Source: Papio anubis (Eukaryota > Chordata > Mammalia > Primates > Cercopithecidae). Taken from it: a stretch of 64,000 bases of DNA. How positions within the stretch are numbered: the stretch's first letter is position 1; the number at the start of each line of letters is the position of its first letter. The stretch covers positions 44,782,968 to 44,846,967 of the forward strand of contig NC_044991.1 of NCBI RefSeq assembly GCF_008728515.1, in the 5' to 3' direction. The notes under the pieces were generated by a model that saw only the letters and a list, made by a program, of their open reading frames with translations, ran no database searches and was not told the origin of the DNA. The position numbers and the translations under genes were made by a program. Shown here in pieces: positions 11,391 through 24,918 of the stretch.

Positions 11391-12423
11391 CTAAAGGGAC
11401 TTATGCAGACATATCATTTTTTAGCTTTTCTTAGAAACTGATAATTTTGTGTTTTTATTTTTCTTCACCACCACTGCAGACTTGTGGTGTCATCTTAAGA
11501 CTGTCGCTTCGGGACACCAGAATGAGGTGTTTTCTTCATTTAAGTAAAGGAAGGGCGGGTGCAAAAATTCTAGCTATTATATTGACCACCTTCTCCCTTT
11601 AGAGTTATGGGAGGGATGGCGGCTGCTCCTGCATGAGAGGTTTTCTGCAGTGTGGAAATGCAAATGATATTACTCCAAAGTATATTTTGTTTATCTTCAA
11701 AATGTAGGGAAGGAAATGGAAAGGTCAGTTTATAGATCATATTTTAATGATTTATTGGTAAATTGATTCATTCCTGTTGTTTCGTATAGCTTTTTTGAGA
11801 TTATCTTAATAACTGGTGAGAAAGTGAATTCTGTTCACTGGATGGTACAACTCTGGTTTCACTCACAGCAGAGAAGATTAATATTGTGAAAGAATTTGGT
11901 CTTCATATTTGGGACTATACATTTGGATGACCGTTGCTTTTTTGGCTGCTTTCAAAATAGTTTTGGATCAAGTAGTGACAGTGGATTTAAGATTCCAGTG
12001 CGTAATTTTGCATATTTCACATGGTATAACTTCTGATGTGAATTTCTTTTTTGAGAAAATTGGATATAGAACTGGGTGAGTCATGATGCTACCATTTTCT
12101 TAGGATTGTTTCTAAAGTAGAAAGTGTTTCATGGATTCTGATAGAAAATGAACTATTTATAAAATAGTGCCTGAAGCTCCTTTTGTGCGTTGGTGTTTTT
12201 CTGAAAAAGTACGAAGACCTGGTTTAAAAAAGTCTAATGAGTAATAATAGGTGAAATATGAATGACAGACTTGGGAGGTAATTTATAATCTTTCGTGAGA
12301 AAACCGATGAATTTGGCAGAGATTTTGAAGATCTTGTTGTAACCTTTGAGAAATTTTGGTTAATTCATTCAGAAAACTGATTATTTTGGTAGGTAGAATA
12401 CTGTGTATTAAGAATAGTGATGG

Positions 12424-12732
12424 GGCCAGGCACGGTGGCTCATGCCTGTAATCCCAGCACTTTGGGAGGCTGAAGTGAACGCATTATGAGGTCAGGAGTT
12501 CAAGACCAGCCTGGCCAATATGGTGAAACCCTGTCTCTAATAAAAATACAAAAATCAGCTGGGCGTGGTGGTGCGTTCCTGTAATCCTAGCTAGTTGGGA
12601 GACTGAGGCAGGAGAATTGCTTGAACCAGGACCTGGGAGGCAGAGGTTGCAGTGAGCCGAGATCGCGCCACTGCACTCCAGCCTGGGGCTGTGGAGTAAG
12701 ACTCTGTCTAAAAAAAAAAAAAAAAAAAAAAA
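12424..12732 (+). mobile_element. Alu, sense
   Basis: Full-length sense Alu ending in a run of about 22 A. An aatagtgat-like duplication is visible on both sides. Its first 16 bases, with the 46 bases before them, are copied again at 13384-13445. Confidence 0.95.
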
Positions 12733-13174
12733 GTGATAGTAATAGCTTTTACATTTTATATAGTAAAAGGCAAATTATACAGATTCCTTTGTTAAAAATC
12801 TTTTGTTGAACGTATGTTATTAAAAATGGACTGTTAAGTTTTTTGTTCACTTGATTCATGCTTTAAAGCTCCCTATGGTCGGGGAAGATGCTAATTCATG
12901 CTTAAAACTCATTTATTGTCCAAATGCTTTAGTGTTTATAGAGCAGATTATATTGGGCCAAGTTTTTAGTCATTCTGTGAAAAACAGTTCATTGTCTTTG
13001 AATCTCTGTGTAATACAAATATTGCTTGCTTGTAAACTCTAGGGAAGTCCTTTAAGAATAACTTCGTATTCAGGTGACTGATATTTTGGTATGTAAGAGA
13101 AAGAAAGTAGGTATTTTCATTATATACTTATATTGTTACATATAATACTGTTACACAGTTGTCTGTATCTCTAC

Positions 13175-13583
13175 GTTTTTTTTGTTGTTGTTGTTATTGA
13201 GACAGATTCTTGCTCTGTCACCCAGGCTGGAGTGCAGTGGTATGATCTTGGCTTACTGCAGTCTCTACCTCCTAGGTTCAAACAATTCTCGTGCCTCAGC
13301 CTCCCAAGTAGCTGGGACTACAGGTGTGCGCCACCACGCCTGGCTAATTTTTTTGTGTTTTTAGTAGAGACGGGGTTTTGCCTTGATTATTTTGGTAGGT
13401 AGAATACTGTGTATTAAGAATAGTGATGGGGCCAGGCACGGTGGCCTACTTTCTTTCTCTTACATACCAAAATATCAGTCACCTGAATACGGGGTTTGGT
13501 CTTGAACTCCTGGACTCAAGTGATTCACCTGCCTCGGCCTCCCAAAGTGCTGGGATTATAGGTGTGAGCCACTGTGCCCAGCC
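13175..13583 (-). mobile_element. Alu, antisense, interrupted by a templated insertion
   Basis: The Alu complement runs from a (ttg)n-like head at about 13175 to 13383 and resumes at about 13492-13496 through 13583. About 14 bases expected between the halves are missing, and 108 foreign bases take their place. The flanks share gtctg(t/c)at(c/t)tc, a probable diverged target-site duplication. Confidence 0.93.
13384..13491. repeat. Templated insertion made of two local copies
   Basis: Bases 13384-13445 repeat 12378-12439 in direct orientation, offset 1006, all 62 bases identical. Bases 13445-13491 are the exact reverse complement of 13065-13111, 47 bases. The two copies share one base at their junction. 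The block replaces part of an Alu and lacks poly-A or a target-site duplication, so it was not made by retrotransposition. Confidence 0.95.
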
Positions 13584-13589
13584 AGGTCT

Positions 13590-16500
13590 GCATTTCTTTA
13601 AGGCAGGCATCTCCAGAATGGGAATGTTGGTCACACTTGAGTAGTTCATTGTGAGTGGACCCCAGCCCAGGCCTCTTGTGCAGCTGCAGGAATAGGCCAT
13701 ATTCTCTTCCCTGGGCTTTATACTTCTGGCTGAAATTGTCTGTGTGCCTCAGGGAGATAGAAAAAACTTCTAAGGACTGCCAGTCCTTGAAATGCCTAGT
13801 GGTCATGGAGATGGTGTGGCTTCCTGATGGCATATGGGCATACCTAGGATGGAAGGGGACATTGGGAAGGGCTGATACATTTCCCTTTTCCCTCATGAAA
13901 CTTATAACAAGTTTTCTTGTGAGCAGATGCTTAACCACACCCTGCTCCCTACCCTACTTCAGTCATTTGGTTTTTATTGCAAAAAAGGAGGGGCGTCTGC
14001 TTTAAGGTCATTTCTGTTATTTGGGAAGTTTAAAATCATTTAAATAAATGAGCATCTCCAGTTTCCTGTACATTTTTAATTTTGTAGAAATTATATTTTC
14101 ATAAGCAGAGTGGTCCCTTGCTCTTTCCCCAGCACCCCCTGCCCCCCAGTAGAGCTGACCACATTGGAAAGACAGCTTGATGCATTTAGCTCACATTTGC
14201 GTAAGTGCTCATTAACTATGATGTGGCTGGTGAGTCTAATTTTAGACCTACCACCCTTGTAAATCTCATTTTTCTCTTCCATTGATAATATCTTTTATTC
14301 TCTGTAAGAGGGGGCGTGTTTCTATGTATGTGAAGGAGAAGATTTACCTTTTTTCTTTTGTAGTACTTACAGTGTTTTCCTTGCATGAAATTTGAGTTTT
14401 GACCTTAGGTGCTCTTTTTTCCTTTTTTTTCCTTAACTTGGTATTATTGATTATTTCAAAGACCCTATTTTGCCTGTCTGTTTAGGAGTATTCCCAGTGG
14501 TGCTTCAGTATTTCTGTGTATTCCAGCTGTTTATGGAGTCTTTATGTTTCTCTGCATTTTTTGTTTTATTTTTTGAGGTGTACACACACAGTTACACTTC
14601 ATGGAGTTGCATCCAGCCAAGTATCCATGTTCTTCTTGTGAAGAGGCAGAGAAAATCACCTCTCCCAAGAATTTCCACCTTCTGAACAAGGGAAATGTGT
14701 CCTGAAGAGCTGTACGCAGATGGGAGGCAACTTGTTTGCTTGTTCTGCTGCTAGAGCATTGATTTAATTAGAAGACAGGCTGTGGGTGGCCATGTGCAGA
14801 CAAAGAAGCACCAGACAGAGCCCATTTAGCCTGGGACAGTAAAAGTAAGTTACGCTCTTTTTAAAACACTTTTTTGAGTACTGATGCTGATTCTTGCCTT
14901 TAGTACTAAGGGGCAACTTGTAACTTACTGTTTGTGTTTACACATAGATACATCTGTTCTTTTTCTGAGACCCTAGAAATGACACATGCTCTCTAGCACA
15001 AAGTACCTGCTTAATGGAAAAGCAGTGATTTCTTCCCCAACCACCTTTTTTTTTTTTTTTAAGAATAAAAAGAAAACGGAATCAGTGATTACATTCTAGA
15101 TTAATTTTACACTGTAGCAAACCTGGTGTCAGCTTTTGACCAAGTCAAAACACTTGAGTATACAGCTTGTCATGCTTTTACTTTGTAGTAATGGGAACAT
15201 GAAGAACTGTTTTAGCCTTTTCCAGCCATTTCTTGATGAGGTATGTGGATCTCATCAGATACATTCATTCTGGCTGAATCTAGTAGAAGAGAGGGTCCAA
15301 GATCAGACCTAGCAATTCCTGAGGAGCACGGAACTCTATATGTGTGCCCTTGTTTTTCTCTGGGAGTTGTTACTCTCAAAAATATACTTCATTTTGGAAT
15401 TCTGTTTTGAGCTACCGAAAACCACATATGGTAGTGTGGTGGAGTTAGTGGAAATCCTGTGTTTTGACTGTGTGGAAGCAATTTAGACTTTTGGATTTTT
15501 GAGTGTAAAACGTCTTCTAGTCCTATATTAATAGGGATATTACACAAAAGGGATTTAATTAGATTCATTGGTCTTAGAATTTATAGTGTTGTGATTTTTG
15601 AATCATTCTGTGTGTGTGCGTGTATGTGGGTGTGTGTATTTGTGTTTGTTTGGATCTATATCATTTGCGGCATTAGGTTTATACCTTAACATCTACTGTT
15701 TTTGTTTGTTTTGCTCTTGGTAATGAAGGAGGTAGGCTAATGAGATTTTTCTGTGTTTGGAAAATCACAGGCTGGTATGATGGTATTTAATTTCAAAGAC
15801 TACCTTTTGATTTTAAGTTTTTTTCCATCTCTCAAATCCACCCCTTTATTCAGAATCTGGAAAAGAAAGAGGAAGAAACTTAAGTTACATAATTTTTAAG
15901 ATTCTCATCAAGATTCTAAATCTTGCTCTCCTCTCTCTCTTTCATGTGTTCTTTACCTAAGTGTTAGAATAATGAAGGATTGTACCTTACTATAGAAATC
16001 AGCTTAAAGTTGAATCTTAGACATACCAGTTGACAAAAGTTCTTTGGCCATTCCCATTGCCAGGCATATTTTACTGGCAGTCATTCTCACTCAGGGTCCA
16101 GCCTCCTGCATGGTGTACACATTTCCTGACAGTTCATGACATGCATGTAGTGTAACACAGGGCATCAGCGCTGTAACACATTCAGAGTGGGGAATTTATT
16201 TACGTTTCCCTTTTCTGGAGTATGTGCAAATGTTAGCGACATTTTCTAGTGGGTTGGAAGTCTTTTTGTTAAAAAAAAGCTTAGTAGAGGACTTAAAAGT
16301 TACCATTATTCCTCTTTCCTCTCCAGTTCTGACCATGTCATTTGATAAAAGGATGGTTTAAATTATTATATAATTCCATGGTCTGTTAGGTTCTTTTTGA
16401 GTGATTTTATTGTCAATATGGTTAAAAGGTATACTTATTTAGGTTGAAGGGAAGTATAAGTGGCTGCCAAATTTGGCAGTACTGGAGAAACAGCTACATT

Positions 16501-19500
16501 TGTCTTTTCTATTGTAGCTCTTGTGGAAAGGACAATTTCAGGTACTGTGTGTGCTAACCTCTTCCTGGACATCATAAATAATCCAAGTAAAACAAAGTTT
16601 AAAACTATTTCAGATGTGAAAGCTTATTGAAGCCAATATTTTGGTTTAGAGATTTGTGTTATGTTTTTGACAAGTAACTACTGGAATTCTGTGACTTTCA
16701 ATTTAAAAAAATGTGAAAAACTGTTGTGATGTCATTTTTCTGCTTAATTATGTTATATGTATCTTTGTAAATTAGGCAGATTAGTAATAGGAAGGAGGTG
16801 AGTGCAGATGTGCAGTGCCTTTTTATGAAAATATTTTAAATAATAAAAATATTGTTGAGCTCATAGTGGGCAGTGCAAGAAAAAGTAAAAAAGTTTCCAT
16901 TTTTGGATAGAATATTTTATGTCAGATTAACAAATGTTCTAATGAACAAATATTAACATTGGTTCAATTTTTTCTGACATTTCCAGAAAAGCTTGGGCAC
17001 TTTTAAGAAGATCATAAAAAGCCTTAGTTTCTACTACATATGTTGCTGTGTGAGGGTTTTTTTTTTAAAATAAAATATGTTGTCTTTTATAAATTGAATA
17101 GTTAAAAAAAATGAACTGTCACAGAAACTAAAACCTGATATTCAGCATACTGTATTTGACTCAAGTGTTCACAGAATGTGATGCAAACAAATGTTCTCTC
17201 AACTTACATCCAGGATAGCTAAAATATCACTTTAACACATGTTAAAAGTAGAGTGCTCGAACTATTTGGCTAGATATAATTCCAGGCTGTCTAAGTTGAG
17301 TAATTTCCTCAAACATTCCAACTTTGATCAACTGCAGCAAGAACCTTAACATGTCTGTAAAGCAACCAGTGCATCTGTAAATATGTCCTGAGATAGGGAG
17401 AAAAGAGAGAATGCCAAAAAAGAAAGAATACCTTGTCGTTTAGGAGCAGTTACAGAACAAAAATGGAAAGTTTTTTGTTTCCTTAGGAACTGTTTTTAGA
17501 TAATTGAGCCTCAGATTTCCAAGTATGCCCTGTGGTTCTGTATTAATGAAGGAAAGATACTTCATTTGGACCCAATAAAAGTGTTTTGTGGCTAACCCTG
17601 CTGAAACTTATTGGTTAAAGTTCATTAATTCTTGAACTTTTTACACTTTATAAATGTAATATTAATTGGCTACAACCTCAAACATAATAATATATAGCTC
17701 ACTAAAGCATGTCTTAATTGTTTATAATTGGCCAGTATTTGGGTGAAAATGTTCTTATGTGACTGAGAATAAGTCTAAGAACAGGAAGCATCACTACAGA
17801 AATAATCTCATGTGCCTTTTCTTCAATACATGGCTGAAAATAGGCTTTCTGGCTTTAATTTTCAGTGATCCGAAAATGAATTTGCAAGTATCTACTAATT
17901 TTCCTATACAAGCATTAACTTAAGAGTGTTTATAATGGCAAATCACCCTCTGCTGTATGGGAACTGCATGTTTTCTGTGTTTTTGGCACAACATGTTCAT
18001 ATTCACATGGATATAATAACTTCCCTGGAAATATTTTAAGCTGTAGTTAGCAACTACTTGCAAACTGGATATTAAATTGGATGTTAAGTCTAGCTTCTTT
18101 CTGACCTTGCTTTCTGTAGTCCCATGATAACAAATAATGTGACTTCCAATTAGCTCCAGTTATGCAAACTCTGTTTTTAGATCAATCTCGTACCAAAACT
18201 TAGAAGGAATTAATAATCCTCTTGTGGTTTCTATGTTGCAGATCTCTATTATTGTCCATATTCTCTAATTACTTTGTCATGGAAAGCAAAGTTAACACAG
18301 TTAAATTTATTACTAATAAAAAATGTTTTGCCATAGTTTTACCTCCTTTTCATGAGCATTTTTTCCAGAACTGAACAAAGTGCAGTATAATTGATAGATT
18401 TACATCCTTCAAGCCCATCCTCTATATCCTAAAATAAGTGCAGAGAAATGGTGAATGGGCACACTGGGAGAGAAGATGGAAGGGCAAGTCCTGGGTCTAG
18501 TTATTTTAATTTCCTGGGCAGGGTACTTGAACAGATAATGTGAGTTGGTTATCTTGTTACTGTATCTATGTTTACCAGATAATTTTTCTTCTGTAAACCC
18601 TGTCCATTTGAATGCCAGGATTTCTTCAAAATTTAATACTTATTTTATGTCATGTGCCTACTTTCTTGATCTTGAAGTCATTAACGTTCATAGTGGCAAT
18701 GGAAGAGTCAACTTTTGCCTATGTGGGGGCTGGTTATCTAATTTATATCCTGTAATTATTTTACCTGATTATATCTTTGCCATTTTTGCACGTTACCTGA
18801 ACATTATAGCCCCACCTCCCATGCACTTCTGTGTATGAGGAATGTGTGTGTGTGTGTGTTTGCTACAAATTACTGGTTCTAAAAAGAATGTCATGTTTTA
18901 TCTTGATAGGCAGTCTACCACTGGGTAAAGTTGTGGATGAAGTTGTCTATACTAATGATATTTGAGAAAATTACCATGATATTTTATTAGTTTTCTGGTA
19001 TTTGAGAAAAATACCATGACTTCCTATGGACTCTGAGTAGAAAGTTCATCTGACTCATTTTGGAGAAGGAAAAAGATATTACAAATTTTGTTTGTTATAA
19101 TCAGAAGATATGCAGCATTTCTGACCACTAATCTGGCTCTTTTTAGTAAAGGTGAGTGGACACTTGGTAGACTGCAGTACAGGTTACTTCCATATTAGTT
19201 GTTTCTTTAAGTAGCAAGAGGTAATTGAATATTTTAAATATTTAAGCATGATAATAAAATTTGTTGTTAGGACTGTCATTTGTGTCAGAGAGCTACTTTC
19301 CCTGAAGCCTGAATTGTATGGAAAACTGAAGACTTATGCAAGCTTAGATTTTGCACTGGAGAAGCTTGCATCTGGACCTTCTTAATCTTACAAAGTGATG
19401 TAGGCCAGAGATTGCAAAAGAGACATTTTACAAATGCGTGTTGATTGGCCCACAGACTAGCTTTTAAAACTTGGAATTTGTTGTCAACATGTAAAAATGA

Positions 19501-20510
19501 GGAGACTAATATAAGCATCTGGACTTCTAAATTCTCGTGACAAAAATGAGATCTGGCCACATGGAGCATGCATTCTCTCAGGCCTACAATCTGCCAGAGC
19601 TGAGTGACAGCTGGTTCTTTTGAGTGTAGGAGCTTGTGTAGCACTGTACTTCATTTTAAGGTACAGCTGGAAATAAGTCTTGGACAGAGATGCCAACTTT
19701 TGTCTTGTTGCAAGGGCCAGGGAAATGAATGTATGGTTTAATGCTCATTAATTTAATGGTCTAGAGGTTGCAAATTGTTGTAATAGGGATTTCTACCAAA
19801 CTAATAATAAAGCTGGAATGAGCTTTGATTTAATTTTTCAGAATAGGAATTGGACTTAAATATTAACTTATTATTTTGAAAATGAAACTAGACTTTTCAA
19901 AAAACTTCCTCATTGAAACAATTTGAACTAACAGCAAAGTATATCACTCCAAAGAATTTTGACCTGAAGCCAAAGCAGATCCAAAACCTCTGTGACCCAA
20001 ATAAGGTTGAACCAAATTGTTTCTTTATTTACCTCTAGTCCCAGGAGTGAAATACTGTTTTTACTGTTTGTGATGAAGGAACATACTGTAAGTCCAAGCA
20101 TACTACACTGATATTCACACTTTGTCTTGATAACTTCCTAAAGGATATTAAGCTTCCAATGTCATTTATCGTATCTTGATTGCATTACGTCTTAATGGAA
20201 GACATAAGGAAAATCCCTGGTGTGTGCATAGTATGTATGGCTGTATTTGTGATGATTGCCCAGAAAGGTTTCTATGTCTTATTTACCATTGACTGTCTCC
20301 CATTTTATTAACTTTTCTCCAGTCCATCTAATTTTTTTCCAGGGTTGAATCCTAGCCCCAGAGTGGTTAGCTTTTGTAGCCTTTCATGGATCATTTGTAG
20401 CTTTTTTACTCCCAATATCCTCTGTGCTGTTGCGATAGATGCCTTTATAAGCCCCCTCAAGATGTGGTTCATGGAGAATGTGAAGTTAAGCAGTTGATGA
20501 ATTCATTTAA
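13590..20510. other. 6.9 kb intronic stretch without recognisable repeats
   Basis: I see no Alu, L1, LTR or DNA transposon here. There are only short runs, such as a T run near 15045, TG-rich sequence at 15611-15650 and (TG)n at 18844-18860. No exon with TASP1 homology is present, and the open frames are short and patternless. The absence of insertions contrasts with the dense repeats on both sides. Confidence 0.6.
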
Positions 20511-20514
20511 ATTG

Positions 20515-20645
20515 GAGTTCCTCAAGGTGAGGGCTGGATTAGAATTGTTGGAGGTAGCTTATTTTAAAAAATGATGATTCCCTAGCTTTCAACTCACATG
20601 ACCTGGATCAGAATCTTTGGGGATGAGAGTCTGGAAATTTTAATT
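20515..20645 (+). mobile_element. MER5A-like hAT fragment
   Basis: Degenerate match to the MER5-type module with 'ggattagaattg', 'aaaaaatgatgattcc', 'gatcagaatcttt' and a final 'ctggaaattt'. The assignment is tentative. Confidence 0.45.
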
Positions 20646-20789
20646 CTTTGACTCTTTAAAAAAAAACTTTGTGAGTTAATTGTGGATACATGCAGGCATA
20701 AGAAATAATACAGAGAGATCCTTTGGACCCTTTAATTCACAATGGTAACAGGTTTTTAAAAATTTGCAATCTTATTTTGAGAATTTTAT

Positions 20790-22330
20790 AGTCTCAAAAC
20801 TTTTGTGTGTGTATAGTATACATATGGAAAACTATACACATTTATTTTAAGGGGACAGCTCCATGAATCTTTTTCAGAGTGAACGTAGCCCTGTGTCACT
20901 AGCACCCAGATCAGCAAACGGAACATTTCTGCCCTCCAGAAGGCCCCCTGTGCCCCCTTCAGTCACCTCAGGGTAACACCTGTCCTGACCTCTATTGCCA
21001 TATGTTAGTCTTGCCTGTTCTAGAACTTCACGTAAATGGAATAATATATTATGTATTCTTTTGTGTCTGCCTTTTTTAATTGAAGTGAAATTCTTATAAT
21101 AGAAAATGAGGCATTTTAAAATGCATAATCCCATGGCATTAAAATGTTCACAGTGTTGTGTAACTACCACTTCCAGTTCCAAACTTGTTTATCTCCCCAA
21201 AGGAAGCCTCATACTCATCAAGCAGTTGCTCTTCATTCTTTTATCCTTTCCCCCTTGTTGACCACCAATCTGCTTTCTGTCCGTGGATTTCCCTCTTCTG
21301 GATATTTTATATAAATGAAATCATGCCATTTATGTGGCCTTCTCTGTCTGACTTTTTTCACTTAGAATAATGTTTTTGAAGTTTGTTCACAGTGTAGCAT
21401 GTATCAGTAGTTCATTTTTTTGGGGAGCAGTATTCAACATTATTCATGTATCTGTCACAGTTTGTTTCATTCCAAATCCATTCATCCGTTGATGGACATT
21501 TGAGTTGTTTCTATCTTTTGGCGACTGCACATAGTGTTGCTGGGAATACTCTTATATAAATATTAGAGTAACTTTTTTCAATTCTTTTGGGTATATACCT
21601 AGAAGTGAAATTGCTAGGTCATATGATAATTAATTCTATGTTTAACTTTTTTTTTTTTTTTGAGACGGAGTTTCGCTCTTGTTGCCCAGGCTGGAGCAAT
21701 GGCACCATCTCAGTTCACTGCAACCTCCGCCTCCCAGGTTCAAGCGATTCTCCTGCCTCAGCCTCCCGGGTAGCTAGGATTACAGGTGCCCACCACCATG
21801 CCCAGCTAATTTTTAAAAATATTTTCAGTAGAGATGGGGTTTCACCATGTTGGCCAGGCTGGTTTCGAACTCCTGACCTCAAGCGATCCGCCTGCCTCAG
21901 CCTCCCGAAGTGCTAGAAATACAGGCATGAGCCACCGCGCCTGGCCTTTGTTTAACTTTTTGTTGAACCTTTTTCCATGGCAACTGAACAAACCCTTTTT
22001 GCATTTCCAGCAGCAATATGCAAGGTTATAATTTTTCTACATCTCTGTCAGCACTTGTTATTTTCTGTTTTTGTCATCATAGCTGTCCTTGTGGATGTGA
22101 AGTAAAATCTTTGTGGTTTTGGTTTTCATTTTTCTGATGGCAATGATGTTGAATATATTAACATGTGCCTGTAGCCATTTGTGTATTTTTTTTGGTAGAA
22201 ATGTTTACTTAAGTCTGTTCAAGTCTTTTGCCCATTTTCAAATTGCCTTTTTTGGGTTGTTATTGAAATTTGGAGATCTTTATATAGTCTAGATACTAGA
22301 CTGTTGTACTTTTCTGTAAGTCTGAAATTG
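20790..22330 (-). mobile_element. Old L1M 3' regions, antisense
   Basis: Two overlapping L1M 3'-end modules in antisense, with the typical 'tgtgtaactaccac', 'ggatattttatataaatg' and 'gatggacatttgag' segments. The first covers about 20790-21070 and the second 21070-22330. The Alu at 21651-21946 is inserted in the second. Both are highly diverged, with no usable reading frame. Confidence 0.8.
21651..21946 (-). mobile_element. Alu, antisense, inside L1M
   Basis: Complement of a full Alu. The target-site duplication tgtttaactttt is exact on both sides, and the L1M sequence continues across it. Confidence 0.96.
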
Positions 22331-22334
22331 TGTC

Positions 22335-22955
22335 CAAAAAAAAAAAAAGGAAAAATAAATTGTAACTACTGCTATAGTTTTCTTTTTAATAAAAGCCCTC
22401 TTACCATCCCCAGTACTCCCATCACTTACCTGTTTTATTTTTTCACTCTCTTGTTTACTTCTGATATGTTATCTAATGTATTTAATTTCTTATTGTTTGT
22501 CTCCCTTGGCTAGAATTGAGGCTTCATGTAGGTAAGAATGTTTTTCTGTTTCGTCCACTGCTATATCCCCATGGTTTCGATCAAGGATTGGCCAACTATG
22601 GCCTGAAAGCCAAATCTGGGCAGATGCCTGGTTTTGAATGGCCTGCAAACTAAGAATTATTTTCACTTTTTTAAATGGTTGAAACAAAATCAAAAGAAGA
22701 ATAATATTTCATGACACCAGAAAAGTATATGAAATTCGTATCTCAGTATCCATATATGAAGTTTTATTGGAACACAGCCATACTTATTCATTTGTGTATT
22801 TTCTCTGGCTGCTTTTGTGCTACAGTGGGAGAGCTCAGTAGTAGCATTGTCTGTGTGGCCCACGAAGCCTGAACTAGTTGATATATCTTGCCTTTTACAG
22901 AAAAGATTTGCCTGGTACATTGGTGCCCAATAAATCTTTGTTGAATTAATGACTC
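22335..22955 (+). mobile_element. L2 3' end, sense, split by a hAT element
   Basis: The L2 3' region is recognisable by 'tgtctcccttggctagaatt', 'actgctatatcccc' and, after the interruption, 'cctggtacat', 'cccaataaatctttgttgaa'. The hAT copy at 22582-22910 splits it. The left boundary is approximate. Confidence 0.7.
22582..22910 (+). mobile_element. hAT-Charlie-type nonautonomous DNA transposon
   Basis: It begins caaggattggccaactatgg and contains the 'ttttattggaacacagcc' module and a 'cttttacagaaaagatttg' end, all known from a common hAT-derived mammalian repeat. I cannot name the subfamily with certainty. It is nested in L2. Confidence 0.7.
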
Positions 22956-23365
22956 TTAACCTATACTACCACAGAGGAATCTAAATTGGAAATCTTTTAA
23001 CCATTCAGTTCTTGAAAATTTGAACTTAATTGGCTGCTAAACAACAAAAAAAATCCCCCAATGATTTTTTTTGATCAGTAATACAGTTTCATTGGCCTCC
23101 ATTCATCTTGGAAATGAAAACTGATGTTGAGATACCAGAAAATTAGTAATTCTTAGAGTAGTGCTAGCTAAGATAGGCATATTATACAAGTTTTACTAGT
23201 GTTAGTTTGAAAAAGAGTATAATGACATGGAGTACATATCCTGTTTTTGTAACTCTTTTAAAAAGATGCAAGAAAGTTCATTTCAAAAGCTTTTCCCCCA
23301 CCTTTCTTGGGTTTTGAAGGTTAAAATACCTGCTTATCAATGAAGTTAGTAATTAAAATGATTTT

Positions 23366-23592
23366 TTTTTTTTTTTTTGAGACGGTCTCACTCTGTCGCC
23401 CAGCTGGAGTGTGCAGTGGTGCAGTCTTGGCTCATTATAGCCTTTACCTCCCAGGTTCAAGGTTCAAGTGATTCTCCTGCCTCAGCCTCCTGAGTAGCTG
23501 AGATTACAGGCACCCGCCACCACGCCTGGCTAATTTTTGTATTTTTAGTGGAGATGGCATTTCATCATGTTGGCTGGACTGGTCACAAACTC
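23366..23592 (-). mobile_element. Alu, antisense, 5'-truncated with exact TSD
   Basis: The Alu complement stops early, lacking about the first 50 bases of Alu. The target-site duplication aattaaaatgatttt is exact at 23351-23365 and 23593-23607, so truncation occurred at insertion rather than by later deletion. Confidence 0.96.
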
Positions 23593-24429
23593 AATTAAAA
23601 TGATTTTGATAGGACACTCAATTTTCAACAAGAGTTATATATTCTACTTTATTTCATGTATCTAATGATGTGTTTGTTGAATTTGCACTTGACCGACAGA
23701 GTGTGAGTACTAACATATTAGTAATTTCCTGTTAATGTCTGACTTCTTCTTAAGGGAAGATTGGAAATTGGATAAACATAAATCATCTTATATAAAAATG
23801 ATTTTATAATGTGCCAGTCTAGTTTTTGTACAACATTTGAAAACTAAATTGTTTGCATCTGTAAGAGCTGTTAATAGAGGTCTCATAATAGATCCTCAGA
23901 GGTACAGTATACCTGGAGCCTTGCAAACAGTTCTTTTATTATTTTATGCTTTCAGCGAAGGACATTTAATGGGTAATACAAGGTGTGGTTTATAGTGAAA
24001 GAGTAATACTTTGCAGATCTTTGCCTTGGCTTGGGGTTCCAAAATTTCATTAATAGGAAAGGGTTTCCATGTCGTTGTGGGAGAGTAGCTCCTGACTTGC
24101 TTCTTGGCCTTTCTGCCCTCTCTTTGCTGCATTGATTAGTCAAAGAGTGTCTCACTTTTTAAAGCCGTGTCTCCTTGAAAAGTTATGAGTAAACTTAAAA
24201 TATATTTTGCTTTTAGAATTCCAGTTTTTAGAAACAGAAAATACTGTTGCATAAGTTTGTTAGTTTCTCTTGTTTTAATCATGAAAAGATTAGATTCTTA
24301 ACACTCCGCTACATTTTCCTGACATTTCTCTATAGGAGCAATCTGTAAGAATTAATAAGTATCAGCTTGCTTAAGAGGCTATAGCTCACAATAATTACTC
24401 TGTTTATATCTAGTCACAATTAACTGCTA

Positions 24430-24880
24430 TTCATTCATTCTGCAAATACTTATTGATTACCTACCTGCCATGTGCCAGGCATTGCCTTGCATATTGGGAT
24501 ATAGCACCTAAAAAGACAAATTCTTATATTTAAGGGGCTTACATTCTATTTGGAGAGGTAGACAAACAAAAATCATGTATAATGTTAGATAGTGGAAAGT
24601 GCCATAAAGAAGAATAAAATAGAGATAAGAGAATGGTTGGGAATGGCTGGGGAAATGCTATTCTAGATAAGTCAGTAAGGGAAGGACTCTGATAAAGCTG
24701 GGTTTTGAACAGAGACATGAATGAAATGGGGAGAGAGCCATATGAAGATGTTGGGGAAGGGAGTTCTTGTTTGTTCAGAGGGTAAAGTACCCCACTGTCC
24801 CTTCATATTCCACTTCATTCTTCTTTGTAATACTAATCACCATGGGACCTCAGGTATTCATGCATACATGTACATGCATC

Positions 24881-24918
<38 letters not shown>

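Noticed and set aside
13525..13938. 137-residue open frame on the - strand next to the templated insertion
   Set aside because: Its end is Alu-coded and the rest shows no domain, conserved motif or splice context. An open frame of this size is expected by chance in 64 kb.
19285..19644. 119-residue open frame on the - strand in the repeat-poor block
   Set aside because: No recognisable family, no initiator context and no supporting neighbour. A hidden exon or old repeat cannot be excluded, but I have no evidence for one.
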